A stretch of 64,000 nt of DNA from Limnephilus marmoratus (lineage: Eukaryota > Arthropoda > Insecta > Trichoptera > Limnephilidae). A model generated the notes under the pieces. It searched no databases. It was not told the origin of the DNA and worked only from the letters and a program-made list of their open reading frames with translations. Position numbers and translations under genes: made by a program. This document shows positions 10,760 to 21,829 of this stretch, in pieces (positions within the stretch are counted from its first letter, which is position 1; every line of letters starts with the position of its first letter). Location: contig OU862923.1 in NCBI GenBank assembly GCA_917880885.1, positions 26,861,770 through 26,925,769 on the forward strand, given 5' to 3'.

Positions 10760-11670
10760 AATTTATGAAATTGCATTTCCTGAAATATGTTTCCTCCCAG
10801 ACTCTCAAAGGAATATTAACCAGAAAACTTCACATGAAAAATAATTACTTAGAATTTGTTATTCCCGTTGAGTTTATCTTCGAGAAACCCTTTTTTATGG
10901 GTGCTGGATTGATCAGTTTCCAATGTATGTAATCTCTTCCCTTCCCACGTGTATCACACGTGCCCCTACCCTTTTCACAACCTACCACCCACTGATGAAG
11001 TAAGCTTCGAGAATTGATTTTTAAATATTTGTCGATTTTTCATTAGACAGTTATGGTTTATATTTTCAATTGGAGCATTAAGTTTATAATTATGTCTTAA
11101 ATGTGCTGTAGGTATTTTTCAATAGAATCTGAGTGAAGCTTATAATTAATTGTTATTAATGAATTACAACTAAGACTTCTTCTTCTTCCGTTCTATCATG
11201 TTAGCAATGCGGACTTTGTTTACTGCCGCTCGGAACAGTTCTACAGTAAGTAAACTGGCCAAACCACTGTCTCAGGTTTTTCAGCCATGAGGTTCTCCTT
11301 CTTTTCAATCTTTCCCTGCATTATGAGATGCAAGATCTCGTACTTCTCTGGATGTCTCATCAGTATCACATGTCAGTATTGTCAGTATGTCATGTATTGG
11401 AGTTTTTATAGTTTTAATAACTTCTTTTTCTTTATTCATCCGAACCAAAGATTTTTAAATACAAAAGAGATATGCTATGGTGTCCGCGCAACTGTCGGTG
11501 GACTACGCCCTAATTAGAGTAGTTTGCATACGAAAATAATTTTTTCATTTCGTTGATTTTTTGAAGACGTGTATTAGTATTGGTTAACAATATAGTTTGA
11601 ATACGGAAAGAATTCGTTTATTTAGTTTAACGTTCGTTTGGTTTATTCGTTAATTATTCGTTCATTTAGT
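10760..11670. other. No recognisable feature
   Basis: AT-rich non-coding sequence. I see only chance short frames and no repeat I can name. Confidence 0.5.
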
Positions 11671-11930
11671 TCATTTGTTAATTGGTAAACAATATCGGCG
11701 ACACCCGGAAGTGCAGTCCCACCTAGTAAAAACTGCAGATAGCACATCTACTTTTATTTCAATATCTTTGACCGAACCATAACATATTTTAAGTATTCTT
11801 CTGTAGATCCACATTTCGAATGCCTCAAGTCGCCTAATTAGTTCTTCAGTAAGCGTCCATGCTTCCATTCCATAAAATAATATCGATAACACGTAGCATC
11901 TGTCCATTCGCATTCGTATTAATTAAGACT
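11671..11930 (-). pseudogene. Non-LTR RT C-terminal fragment
   Basis: The minus strand reads SILFYGMEAWTLTEELIRRL then EAFEMWIYRRILKI. This is the conserved stretch after the RT domain in insect endonuclease/RT elements (normally YGSEAWT...EAFEMWCYRRML). Only about 75 residues survive and both ends are truncated. Confidence 0.75.
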
Positions 11931-11939
11931 TATAATTAG

Positions 11940-12815
11940 TGATTTAATACTAATATATGCACATAATAGAAAAATCTTTGGCAGTAATGTAAATGACGCC
12001 AGGTTTTATTTCTGGATTTTTTGTCCTATAATAAAACTTATAAAATAAAAATGGTTCGTTGAATTATATCGATCATAGTGTTACCGCGCCCCACAGCTTT
12101 ATAATAATTAAGTTTCCCGGACCTTATGAGTGCACGAAGGGAAGTAACGTAAAATGGCCCAACTTTGCGTATCTAAGGTGCCATAAAAGCGGTAATGCCC
12201 GAAGCTTATTGTAATAAAAAACAACCGGACGGAAGCAATCCCGCATGAGAAATCGTCTCCCTACTTAATACCGTGAAATGTACGACATAACATTATTACG
12301 ATATTTCGCGGGAGTATCAGAAATTTTCAATTATGTCATAACGAGAAATTTCTTGTTGCCGAAGGATTTTTTTGTGAAATTCATAGGGCGCAAATTTTTA
12401 GATTAAGTACGTAAAAAATATTCTATTGCTTTTTTTTATCTTATACTAATTTTTCTACCCTAGTTGTATAAGTGTAAAAAATATTAGAATTGAAATTAAA
12501 ACACTTTTGCGCTTTCTTCCACTTATTTATTTTCACCAGGACCGGTTTCATCCGCTACGGACATTTTGGTAGTTGAAATTCTTATGCTACGGTATTTATA
12601 CAGACTTAGGAAGGGGTACACAACATTGTCTCTACATAATGAATGTTTCTATTTTGTTAATTTAAGGTATTATAAGTTATTTTGTTAATTTAAGGTACAT
12701 ATAGGTAATTAAAAAGTTTATTATTTAAATTATGAATGATGTTATATATGAATGAATATATGAATACATGAATGTATATGAATTTATATAGTTGAAAAGG
12801 TTTGTGATTACTGAT
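11940..12815. other. No recognisable feature
   Basis: Non-coding and AT-rich, with a few TATGAATG-type short repeats near 12730-12790. Nothing assignable. Confidence 0.45.
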
Positions 12816-12819
12816 GTTT

Positions 12820-13126
12820 TATATCAGCGCTAAGGCTCTTGACTCGCATTCCGAAGGTTGCGGGATCGAATCCCGACGTTGCAAATAAATTTTATTTGAT
12901 TAATTTGTGTTATTTCACAATTTATTCATTTAAAATAATACTTATATTGGAATGGCACTAGCCGTATGTGGTGACCAGATCTGAATAGCCAGGTACTTCC
13001 CCACCTTCCTCTTCCCTATCTCCTTCCCCTCCCCACTACCTTCAGCCACTACCCCAATTGGGGATATCATAGTCTCACTGGCTTCGGACGGGAGCAGCTG
13101 AGACTCTTGTGAGGTAAAAAAAAAAA
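12820..13126 (+). mobile_element. tRNA-headed SINE, copy 1
   Basis: The head reads GCTAAGGCTCTTGACTCGCA and then GGGATCGAATCCC (box B, 12862-12874). Next come a TTTTATTTGATTAATTTGTG module, a pyrimidine-rich CCTTCCTCTTCCC stretch, a CTCCCGTC-type block (inverted) and a poly(A) run at 13115-13126. It shares all modules with the copies at 33827-34248 and 47478-47870. Box A is weaker here. Confidence 0.75.
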
Positions 13127-13210
13127 GTAAGGGGGATACAAGGATTTCCATGAGACCTATATGAGTAGTTCCGAAAACCGGACAAATTAGCTTGAGGGGT
13201 TAAAGGAATC
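13126..13210. repeat. TTCCGAAAACCG repeat ending in GGGTTAA
   Basis: It follows the SINE tail. AGTTCCGAAAACCGGACAAA then GGGGTTAA recurs at 8320-8460 and 38940-38990, and a diverged inverted copy begins TTAACCC at 43398. The TTAA-CCC edge is like piggyBac-type termini, but I could not pair two ends. Confidence 0.4.
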
Positions 13211-13539
13211 TGACCAATGTACCGGCCCGCATAAATGGGCTTTACGGGAATATTCCTTAACTTAACTTTTATTTCACCCATTTATCGTTTGACCCAGTTT
13301 CCACTTCCATTTCCTTTCCTCTCCTTTCCTCTTCCACATTGAGCCCGAGAATATGGTCTAATGCCCAGTTTAGATGGGACGGGTGAATGTGCGCCATCTT
13401 GGACAATCTGTCGAACGTGAAATTGTCTCGATGCTTCCAGATTATCAAGTTATTTCTTTAGTTTTTCTGTGCGATATTAACGAATTTCTGCAGTTATAAT
13501 GAAAAAAAGAATAACATTAACAAGAAATGTACGAATAAG

Positions 13540-13840
13540 GTTAGCACTTTAGCCGAACTGTTAACGAGCGGTTTTGTTTTACGGGCGCTTTGTAACACTT
13601 GGGTTCGGTCATAACTTTAGCCCTACGGCACCGAACCGACTGAAATTTTGGTTTCTTACTAAGAATTACTGTCTGCTTGCAGTCAAAACACGAATCAATT
13701 AAAAAAAATCGCTTAAAAGAAGAATTTAAATGATTTTTTTTTAATTTCAACGTTTTATGGGCGAATTGTAACATTTGCGGTCGGTCATAACTTTGCACCG
13801 AACGTACTGAAATTTTGGATTCTTATTCCCCTTACCCTCT
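13540..13840. repeat. Imperfect direct duplication
   Basis: TCGGTCATAACTTTAGCCC...ACTGAAATTTTGG (13606-13650) and TCGGTCATAACTTTGCACC...ACTGAAATTTTGG (13782-13818) are about 175 bp apart. No coding meaning is seen. Confidence 0.5.
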
Positions 13841-14320
13841 GCACCAACATTATGATTATTTCGGACGCAAATGTGAGATCTACTCACAATATTTAATTAG
13901 AGCATCTAACATATTTCTAAGCGATATCATTTTTAAACCAAAAACACACGATTTTGGTTTACTTACTAAAGCGTCATATTTTATTAAAACGCTTAAAGAA
14001 TATTTTCTGAAAATGTTTTTAAATGATTCGCTTTAAATGTTTTTAAATGATTCGCTCGCCTTCATACGTTTATTGTTTTTTTTTATGGTTTATGTGTATG
14101 AATGTCTCTCAGTATTTCAAAAATCTCTATTCTTGACAATGCAACTTTTATTATTATTATTTTATGTTTTTTAACTTGTAATATCTATGTAATATCCATG
14201 TAAAATGTACTTATATGTATGTGTCTGTCCTTCCCGAAATGGGTTTGTTTCTTAACTCATTGGGAATAATGTATTACCATGTTTTTTTTTTGTAATAAAT
14301 TATAATTAATTAAATAAATA
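13840..14320 (+). pseudogene. Possible LINE 3' end
   Basis: A short frame (HYDYFGRKCEIYSQYLIRAS...) ends at 14036, followed by a T/A-rich 3' UTR and an AATTAATTAAATAAATAAA tail at 14303-14325. This layout matches the LINE ends elsewhere in the window, but the peptide is too short to assign. Confidence 0.35.
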
Positions 14321-14617
14321 AAATATTAAGAACGATTAGTTCGAATCGATGAGCCCGAATTAAATCGAGACAAAAAAATACAAATTCATTTTTGAACGAA
14401 TAGTTGAAATTGAGCCCAATTCATGACGTGTTTTACCAAGTTTATACGTAAATAAAAACAAATTTTTCTCACTTTGTCGGTCATTTATTTTTAATAGCTG
14501 GGTTCCATTATGGCCGAGTTTTACTGAGATGTTTAGAAAACGTTAAAACAGAACATTTTCTGAATTAATCTTCCCTAATTTTTAGAAGAATTAATTTGTA
14601 ATGACAAATCGTCTAAA

Positions 14618-14759
14618 TCTTTACATAGTATAAAATGAAGTCGCTCCCGCTGTCTGTGCGCTTAGATCTTAGAAGCGAGCGGTGTTGATTTGATTTATAA
14701 AGATTTTCGTTGAGCGTTGTGTTTCGTTAGCCACAGCAGCGTGTCGCCGGGTCTGCTAG
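14618..14759 (+). mobile_element. Short non-autonomous Helitron
   Basis: It begins TCTTTACATAGTATAAAATG and ends GCCGGGTCTGCTAG, followed by T. 5' TC and 3' CTAG, inserted between A and T, are Helitron hallmarks. The 3' part (GTTGTGTTTCGTTAGC) matches an inverted copy at 62360-62410. At 142 bp it is internally deleted. Confidence 0.7.
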
Positions 14760-14867
14760 TTTATTATAAATGTTTGAAAAGTCGAGCTTACCCGTTGACG
14801 ACTTTTATAAATTTTCATTGAAGACTGTAAATAGGTACGAGTTTTAAACAAACCGTTTAAATAGTTT

Positions 14868-15020
14868 TTGAAGTGAAACTTCTTTAGCACCGTTGTGATT
14901 TGAAACTCGATGAAACAAAAACGAGTGACACTAAAAAGTGAAAAGCACATACATCTATAGGATTTAGCCTGCGAGAGAATGAGATAGAATAATCGGTCTC
15001 CACTTTGTGCGGTGTTTCGT
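14868..15020 (-). repeat. R-B dispersed family, copy 1
   Basis: An inverted copy of a family found seven times here. Shared blocks are GTGAAACTTCTTTAGCACCG, TTGTGATTTGAAACTCG, GACACTAAAA and TTTAGCCTGCGAGAGAATGA. It ends near CTTTGTGCGGTG. It is non-coding, with weak inverted termini (TAGAAGTGAAAC against TTGAAGTGAAAA). Confidence 0.7.
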
Positions 15021-15032
15021 GTGCCTCTTATA

Positions 15033-15140
15033 TTGTGAGGCTGAAGAAGTGGGGAAAGGTAGAAGACTAGGAAGAGACAGGTTTGGAAGTGCCCGGCTAT
15101 TCAGATCTGGTCACCAATCACGGCTGAAACCATTTCGAAT
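15033..15140 (-). mobile_element. Partial SINE, middle fragment
   Basis: GTGAGGCTGAAG then GGCTATTCAGATCTGGTCAC matches 33928-34010 of the SINE at 33827-34248. The tRNA head is absent. Confidence 0.65.
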
Positions 15141-15227
15141 CTCATGAAACGAAACGCTTAGCCCGATATAAATTTTGCCGAGATTATTCGTTCATTCGAA
15201 TAATTCAAATATTTCTATTTATTCTAA

Positions 15228-15645
15228 TCTCTACATATTATAAATAAAAGTCCTCCCCCGCGTCTGTCTGTTCTCGATAAACTCAAAAACTATTGAACGG
15301 ATTTTCATGCGGTTTTTACCAATAGATAGAGTGATTCATGAGGAAGGTTTAATAATTTGTCAAGCTTTTGTGTAAATTGGTTGAAATATACACAGGAGAT
15401 TGTCTGGGTGTGGTGGACGAGCGGGCTGGCAAGCGGGCGGTATGGATTTGATTTTTATGCAAAGGACATGAACAAATAACATGTATGTATGTTGTGGTTA
15501 GCTGGAAGAAATGGGGTCTCCCTATAAGCTACACCTTTTTTTATTTCTACAATACATATTTTTTTATTTGATTTGAAGATCACTGTCTACATTTGATTTC
15601 GAAAACTCTGTGTAAAGCCCGGCCATCGCCGGGGACTTCAGCTAA
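15228..15645 (+). mobile_element. Non-autonomous Helitron
   Basis: It begins TCTCTACATATTATAAATAA after an A and ends with a 6-bp-stem hairpin, CCCGGCCATCGCCGGG (15618-15633), eight bases before CTAA, followed by T. TC start, hairpin, CTRR end and A/T insertion are all present. The ACGGATTTTCATGCGG part recurs inverted at 63069-63085. It is non-coding. Confidence 0.8.
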
Positions 15646-15649
15646 TATC

Positions 15650-16035
15650 AAATAATTCGCAAAATTCTGGTATCATTTAAATCGCGCTTTAGGAACTTCG
15701 TCACCAGGGATTACAAAGGAGGGGCTCCATGAATACGCACCGAGTCCCAGATTCCCTGCAGCACCTAATTCATACATTATCTCCTCGGCTCCCTGCACAG
15801 AATAAAGAAGAACACAAGAAATGCCTTGTGGGCGTGTTTCCTAATACAAAAGTCTGACCATTATTTGCTTAAATTTCATATTACGCAGATCTGCGTTTCA
15901 CAATCGTTATGAAATTTATATATGATGGCGATATAAGATCTCTGACAAGTTTAGAGAAAGAGCGCGTGCTAAATGACTGGAATCAAAGAGTACTAAGTTA
16001 GTGGCGACATTAATTTCCATTCTAATTTATATTGA
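15650..16035. other. No recognisable feature
   Basis: Non-coding sequence between a Helitron and a LINE tail. Confidence 0.4.
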
Positions 16036-16640
16036 ATTTTTTTTTTTTTTTTTACATTAACTCCACACAGGAGGCCCTGAGGAAAATAATTTCCCTCAGG
16101 GCCTATGTCATCTAGGATGCTGTGTGGAGGGTCTTTTTGAGGAGAGGAAGGAATGAACATTGGTCTTGAAGAGACCCATGTTGTAGGAAGGAGGAAACAC
16201 AGAGGCCGGCAAATCATTCCACAGCCGAGCTGTTGAACACAAGAACGAGTCGAAGAAACGACCCGTTCTCATGTGACAAATGTCAACCGTGTACAAATGT
16301 TGGGCACGCGTTTGGCGTGTTTCCCGACTATGCACCGGTGCCGAAGGGATCAATGATGCTAGTTCCTCGGAGCATCTTCCATTGTAATACCGGTAGAACA
16401 AGGATAGCATTCCCACCCGACGCCTGTGCTCTAAAGATTGCAATCCGTCTGTTAAGATGGGAGAATCTATCAAACGGACCGCCCGTTTCTGCACAGAGTC
16501 GAGGGTATTTTTCAGGTATTTTGGAGCTCCAGACCAGAGATCAACATATAATACAAGATATTCCAACCAATCGAAGTATATTATTCCAGCAACAAAAATC
16601 TTAACAGCACAGTCACATTTTAGCTTTCTAAAATCTTCAA
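16036..16640 (-). pseudogene. LINE 3' end: RT C-terminus plus hairpin tail
   Basis: On the minus strand the frame reads DLWSGAPKYLKNTLDSVQKR, LEHRRRVGMLSLFYRYYNGR and TARLWNDLPASVFPPSY. This is the C-terminal region of a CR1/Jockey-type non-LTR element. It stops at 16108, followed by a hairpin (AGGCCCTGA...TCAGGGCCT, 16072-16103) and a poly(A) tail, seen as T at 16036-16053. The N-terminal RT and endonuclease are missing. The tail defines the source LINE of the SINE-like copies at 207, 18679, 29545, 31385 and 57784. Confidence 0.8.
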
Positions 16641-16834
16641 TAAATAATTTAACAATAGAAATAAAGTCAATAGCCAAATACGACAGTTCAGGAAGGCGTT
16701 TGCGCTTGGGGATTTTTTGATGAGTGAATGTGATAGTGTTGGTAGCCTGTTTCTCGGACTCAGTAGAAATATATGTGTATGTATGTATGTATATATGTGT
16801 TTGAATATATTTTTTTCTGGTTCTCCACAAAACA

Positions 16835-17372
16835 GTTACACACTAATATATTATGGAGAAGATTACAAAATTTAAAAAAAGTGCATGGGGGCAGTTTTAC
16901 TATGTTGTGACGTATGACAAAAGATAGTTGCTGAACTCTCGATAGGTGACATTGAAGATGTCGATGTTCAATGCAGAATCGTTAGCACTAGAGTCGCTCT
17001 GTTTAATGGCCCAATTTGGTAGGCAGAAGTTATCGCTTTCGGAGCATAAAAAAGTGCATGGGATCTCTCACGAGAATGCGCGTTAGGGACATATTAGTTG
17101 ATCTCTTTCAACGTAGGCGGATTTAGTATAGTACCGGAGATAAACGTTATTCATGTACGTAGGTGCATATGTGTGTGTGTGTGTGTATGTATGTTTATGT
17201 GTGTTTGGATGTGTGCACTATATATGCATGTGTGCATGTACGCAGTTCTTTATATTTTTTTTTCTATTTTTTATTAAATTTTTTCCAATTTTATGTTTAC
17301 TCTAGACTTCCTACAAAGTAACTATACTCCTTTGGTCACCAAGAAACAGGCAGCCGTCTAGTATAGTGATTT
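16835..17372. repeat. Older repeat with GT/TATG tracts and LINE-like peptide
   Basis: The minus strand over 16895-17110 reads SHALFYAPKAITSAYQIGPL, resembling degraded LINE C-termini. GT-rich runs lie at 17168-17200. AACAGGCAGCCGTCTAGTAT at 17345 recurs at 23336 (AACAGGCAGCCGCCTAGTAT), followed there by an uninterrupted GATTCAATGTATCC. Here an L2-like LINE interrupts that point. Confidence 0.45.
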
Positions 17373-18127
17373 AATAATAATAATTGGACAATTTGTATAG
17401 CGCCGTTTTTGTGAAAACTCAAGGGCGCTTTACAATTTATTATGAATCCTAGGCTCTATCTAATTTTATTATTTTCAAATAGATACAGAAACATACTTAC
17501 CTGCAGGACACTTCCGATAAAACACACTTTATTAGAAAGTTTATGCTTGGGGAAGATACGACTTTGCACGTGGAGGACATTATATTCAAACATAAGAAGA
17601 TTAATGCCAAAGTTAAGTTAATATTTATTTTGAAAGTCTGGAGATTTTTAAGAATTTGCTTTATTTTTACACACTTAGTTATTTATAATGTTGCGAGCCG
17701 TGAAGGCGAAGGTGAAGGTTTTTTTAACTTACGGATACGACTGTCTGAAAAGATGAGTTTTAAGTTTAGCTCTAAATTCCGCTGAATCTGTAATCATTCT
17801 TAACTCGTGTGGCAGTCCATTCCAGGCTTTAGGTCCTGACACTCCGAAAACACGCTCACCAAATTTAGTATCTGGTGTGCGCTTTGGTTCCTTCAACCTT
17901 CCGATCGCTGATGTTGCTGCTGACCTGAGGGTTGATTGTCGAGAATTGGAATTTTCTGGAATGCAAATTTCCGATAAGTAAGTCGGAGCCATTCTGTTAA
18001 GGGACTTGAATACCATCCAGCAGAGCTTTAAATGGATTCTCTCGGGGCACTTGAGCCAGTGAAGATTTTTGAGATGCTCAGAAATATGGGAATATTTAGA
18101 TACGCCGGTGATGAGTCTTGCCGCAGT
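17372..18127 (-). pseudogene. L2/CR1-like LINE 3' end
   Basis: On the minus strand an open frame runs from about 18125 to 17729: ITGVSKYSHISEHLKNLHWL, MVFKSLNRMAPTYLSEICIP, RTPDTKFGERVFGVSGPKAW, then LKTHLF and stop. It is the C-terminal tail of L2/CR1 RTs (LHWLPV...FK.L...AP.YL...FSV.GP..WN.LP). The 3' UTR ends GGCGCTATACAAATTGTCC then (ATT)n at 17372-17384. It is 5'-truncated and inserted in an older repeat whose empty counterpart is at 23340-23400. Confidence 0.8.
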
Positions 18128-18129
18128 TA

Positions 18130-18678
18130 ATGTATCTACTCTTTGTAAATGTCTTAATTACGTAACATGTATTTTATAAACAAATATGGAAGGCATTTCT
18201 AGTGGTTCTTCTTTATTCTTTGGCTCCTTGAAATTAGTATTCATCGCCTGTCTCGTCGCCATCTCCCAATCTCAAACCCCTGGAGATTTTGGGGTTCGGG
18301 TTTCGGATTTCGGTATTTGGACGGACACATAATTCCGCCCTAAAAAAGAGTAACGTCCAGCAAAGTGGTGGAAAACCGTTCCGATCTCCCCGGGGTTTTG
18401 ATCTCCTCAAATGGGTTGAACGTTAATAATGACGCAATAATGAAAGATCAAAATGATTCTTTAACTCGTTCTCGCGTAATGGCATCAATCGATGCCGGGA
18501 AATTGTAAAATTTCTTTGATCTCTTGATTTTAATTTGTAGAAAAAAAACGTTTGGAAACGTTTTTAAACCTTATATTTTCGCGTTTTATATGTGTGCGCA
18601 ATGAAATGCTTTTGAATTATGAGCTATGCTAGAGATAAATAGGAAATTCAATTTTTTTTGTAACTATTTATTGAATCT
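18130..18678. other. Repeat remnant, otherwise nothing
   Basis: 18128-18175 (AATGTATCTACTCTTTGTAA, then TAACATGTATTT) continues the older repeat split by the LINE at 17372. The rest is non-coding, with a GGGGTTCGGGTTTCGG run near 18290. Confidence 0.45.
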
Positions 18679-18875
18679 TGTTTTTTTTTTACATTGGCTC
18701 CGCACAAGAGGCCTTAAGAAGAATAATTCCACTCGGGGGTGTATATCATCTTTGAGGATGCTGTGTAGTGACTCTTTTTAGCGAAAGGAAGGAGAGGAAG
18801 TTCTGGGAAGGAAAAAGGTGTGAAGGGTTGGTAGGAATCTGGGGTCAGGGTGTCCAGGAGAGTTGGGGTCAAGGT
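18679..18875 (-). mobile_element. LINE-tail SINE family, copy 2 (tail only)
   Basis: T-run at 18680-18690 (poly(A) on the minus strand), then a diverged hairpin region (AGGCCTTAAG...CTCGGGGG) and the GAAGGAGAGGAAGTTCTGGG block shared with 207-544. The body is missing. Confidence 0.65.
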
Positions 18876-20616
18876 GTTAGTAGTATTCTAATAAAAATAT
18901 ATAAATTATTTCATTTTATTTTTATTTCATTTAATTCGTGTTGAATTATTTCTGTATTTTCCATTGGTGATGCAAGTTGATAAAGCATGTAAATATGATT
19001 AAACTGTAAAATTACGATATCTTGTAAATTATAATAATATTTATATAACTTGTATTTTTTTATTTTTAAATATGTAGTTCTTTTCTCTTAATTCTCTTTT
19101 CCTTTAGAGCGGGGTCGCCATGACTACCTGAAAAGATTTAAGAATTAAGAATGGGGAAGATTTTCCAACATAAATTTTACGTTTTCACATAACTTGTAAT
19201 GTAATGCCATGGAACTATATATACGGTATATCATAAAACATATATTATTTATTTAAAAATAATTTCAGATTAAAGTACATACCTGAAGCTTTAAAATCCA
19301 TGATTTTTTTGTAGGGAAACAGGACGAGCGTAGCTACCCCGTCCACCAATCCCCGAAACCCCGGAAACTTTGGGTTTTGGCATATAAATGGGTTGTTGGT
19401 TTGCGTTCACAAAATAAATTCTCACGGTTCATTCTGAACTGGTTTATGGAGAACGTTTTAAAAATATTTATGATTAGTTTGAAGACAATGCTTTTTCCTA
19501 TTTTTGGCGCCGTAATTCCTTTGGCAGTCCTTGTGTGCGCCACCGTGACAGCAGGGAAATTTCACATTTAATGTAGAATTTCTAAATACACCGTCCCCTA
19601 GCTTCCCGGATTCTCCGGGAAGATGAATGGCCTTGTCCGGTTGTTCCAACAGAAATAAATGAGGTCATGCGTCAAGCGGGAATCTAGAATCACGCTGGAA
19701 TTTGAAAGGTGAGGGAAACTGCTTCCTATCTGAAAGGACCTGAATTTTCCTGAAAGCTTACGAAAAGTCTATGAAATTATTGGTTGATTTCAGTAACTTA
19801 GAGGTAGGGTAATGATCGTTGTTTTAAGTCTGTTGTCTCATAGGGTTTAGTTATTTGAACCGTGGTTTAATTTGATTTATTTAACGTTTAACGCATAATA
19901 TTTCAAATCAACTTGCAGTAAGCAAATTGCGGCCTTGAATTCGTATATCCCTAGAAACAATATACCACTAAGTGTGCAGAACAATATTCCAAGTAAAAAA
20001 TTTCCAAATATCACAAGAATTGACACAACGAAAAGGAAAACTACTTTGCTGATAATAGCACATAATCTTCTGAACGGTCGTACCTGTATATCAATGGCGG
20101 GTCGAGCACTTCTTTGGTGGTGGGGATCGACATTTTCTACGCATTGTGCCATAATCTCACCACCCGTAGAATATAATATAAAATTTCTCAAAAAAAATCG
20201 ATGGTCTAATCACATGCTAGTCGGATACCTAAACACAAAATAAAATAAAATGTCTATAGATATATGCCAATTAACAATATAGTATTATAAAAATAAAGCT
20301 TTATCTTGCAAGATTATTATCGAACAAATTTGAACTGCCCAAACAAATGGTTCAGTGGTGATCCAAAGAATTGTCCCCATGGTACTTGAATTCACGTACG
20401 GCTGGCTGCGCATGCGCAATTGCATACGATCGCGAAACAACGCAAGGAAAGTATGGGGATAGTTCGGATCGTCCCCCGATAGATTCTGCGCACTGAGAAA
20501 TAGACCCGCTGTTTTTTGCGCCGTACATTGTACGCTGTACGCACGTTGGGTCTTATTAAAATCATTCTGAATAATTGTTTGTATTTTATTTCTGCAAATG
20601 TTAATTGCTTTTATGT
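18876..20616. other. Largely unassigned non-coding region
   Basis: AT-rich sequence. The only notable reading frame is at 19877-20191 on the minus strand, listed separately. No repeat family is recognised. Confidence 0.4.
19877..20191 (-). CDS. Hypothetical hydrophobic open frame
   Basis: A 104-residue frame from ATG. Residues about 45-85 (KVVFLFVVSILVIFGNFLLG and ILFCTLSGILFLGIYEF) could form two membrane segments. A longer shadow frame overlaps on the other strand. In AT-rich DNA, T-rich codons make hydrophobic chance frames common, and I see no promoter, splice context or homologue. It could be an exon of a small membrane protein, but chance is more likely. Confidence 0.15.
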   Translation of the reverse strand: MRNFILYSTGGEIMAQCVENVDPHHQRSARPAIDIQVRPFRRLCAIISKVVFLFVVSILVIFGNFLLGILFCTLSGILFLGIYEFKAAICLLQVDLKYYALNVK

Positions 20617-21337
20617 TTAAGAGCGTTTAACCAGCCAGCGGACGAAAATCCACATTTCGTCGAAAGTTGTTCTTCTGATCGTGCAGGGCGGTTACAATGA
20701 GAAAGATTGATTTTTCTCCGTACCAGCTTTTTTAAATTATAACTCAATATCGAACTTATTTCAATCCAAGTTAGCTTTAATTTATACCTTCATCCAAAAA
20801 TGCTGAAAGGCGTGATGATAAAACTATTAAAATAGTGTACTTTTTGTAGTTATTTTTTGATTATAAGTATTTATCATTTTTCAATAATGTCTAAATTTAA
20901 TAAGAATGTTAAAAAAATCTGAAATATATTAGTTTGTAAGTGTGCAAATAAATACACAAATGGACCAATTTTCGTCAAGAAACACATGTACGTACATATT
21001 TTTTAATGATTTTATTGAAACTAAAATTAAAATTCTAATACATAACTTTGCTAGATAATGTATTGATTTATTTTACTGCATGATTACATTATTTGAAATG
21101 GGTGTGGTATAATACAAAAACTTTTTTGAAAATTTAACAAATCTGCCAACGACCTATGGAATAACCTTATTATACTAAAAATTAAAAAAAATTCTAAAAA
21201 TTTATTACATAACTATGCTAGATAAAAGAACAATCTTTCGAAATCCATTTATAATTTTTTGTGGAAAAGAGTCAATACGTCTAAAAACTTTTTTGAAAAT
21301 GACGTATTTCTGGCTTTCTCTGGTAATGCCCTCTTAA
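20617..21337. mobile_element. TTAA-bounded non-autonomous element, copy 1
   Basis: It begins TTAAGAGCGTTTAACCAGCC and ends GGTAATGCCCTCTTAA, so the two ends are inverted (TTAAGAGSG then TAACCAG). The copy at 41989-42687 matches along its length (CCACATTTCGTC, GTGCAGGGCGGTTACAATGA, GCGTGATGATAAAA). 721 bp, non-coding. TTAA target use resembles piggyBac, but the terminal bases after TTAA are not CCC, so the superfamily is open. Confidence 0.75.
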
Positions 21338-21439
21338 AGAATTCATTAATTTTGGTGAAGACAGCATCGACTGTTATTTCCTTTTATTAGTCGGTTTTGG
21401 GTGTAACTGGTGGGGACTGTCCCCATTGTCCCCCTGTGA

Positions 21440-21640
21440 AGAACCGGTACTGTTGTATATAATACAAAAATTTGAGTTTTATGTTCCCGACAACTTCACA
21501 AGAGCGCGCAGACAGACTTTTGTTGTTCCGAGATGCAGAACTATACTACAATTAGTTAAGCCGCTCGGAAAAATGATTCTGCTATTAAATAATAACTTAA
21601 TGTTACATTACTTGCAGTGGCGGCCGCTGCCCTGAAAACG
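21440..21640 (+). pseudogene. LINE C-terminal scrap
   Basis: FEFYVPDNFTRARRQTFVVP then RCRTILQLVKPLGKMILLLN resembles the PR.RT...PL.RM...N motif at the extreme C-terminus of several insect non-LTR elements. About 60 residues, no flanking frame. Confidence 0.5.
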
Positions 21641-21829
21641 TGGTGGTTCACTGATAATCCGTAACTATGAGATAACGATTACTAAGCAACAATAGGTAAA
21701 AATGATCCCACTAATCTTATTTGGAGAGAAGATATATTTTAAGCTGTTTTCGAAGTGCGAAAACTTCTACATATCGCTTTTTAATTAAAATTTTTATTTT
21801 TCATTACTAAGAAAATAAAAACACTAAAT

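Larger units (their letters stand above)
9940..10760. repeat. Dispersed repeat shared with 21830-22460
   Basis: Blocks ACAATGTTTTATTTAATATTTC (9959), TAATGATCTACATTT with TAATTTAAA (10080) and TTATTCAGTTTGG (10549) recur in the same order at 21862, 22295 and 22390. The two copies carry different insertions: here a Penelope terminus and a small hairpin, there a LINE fragment. Confidence 0.45.
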
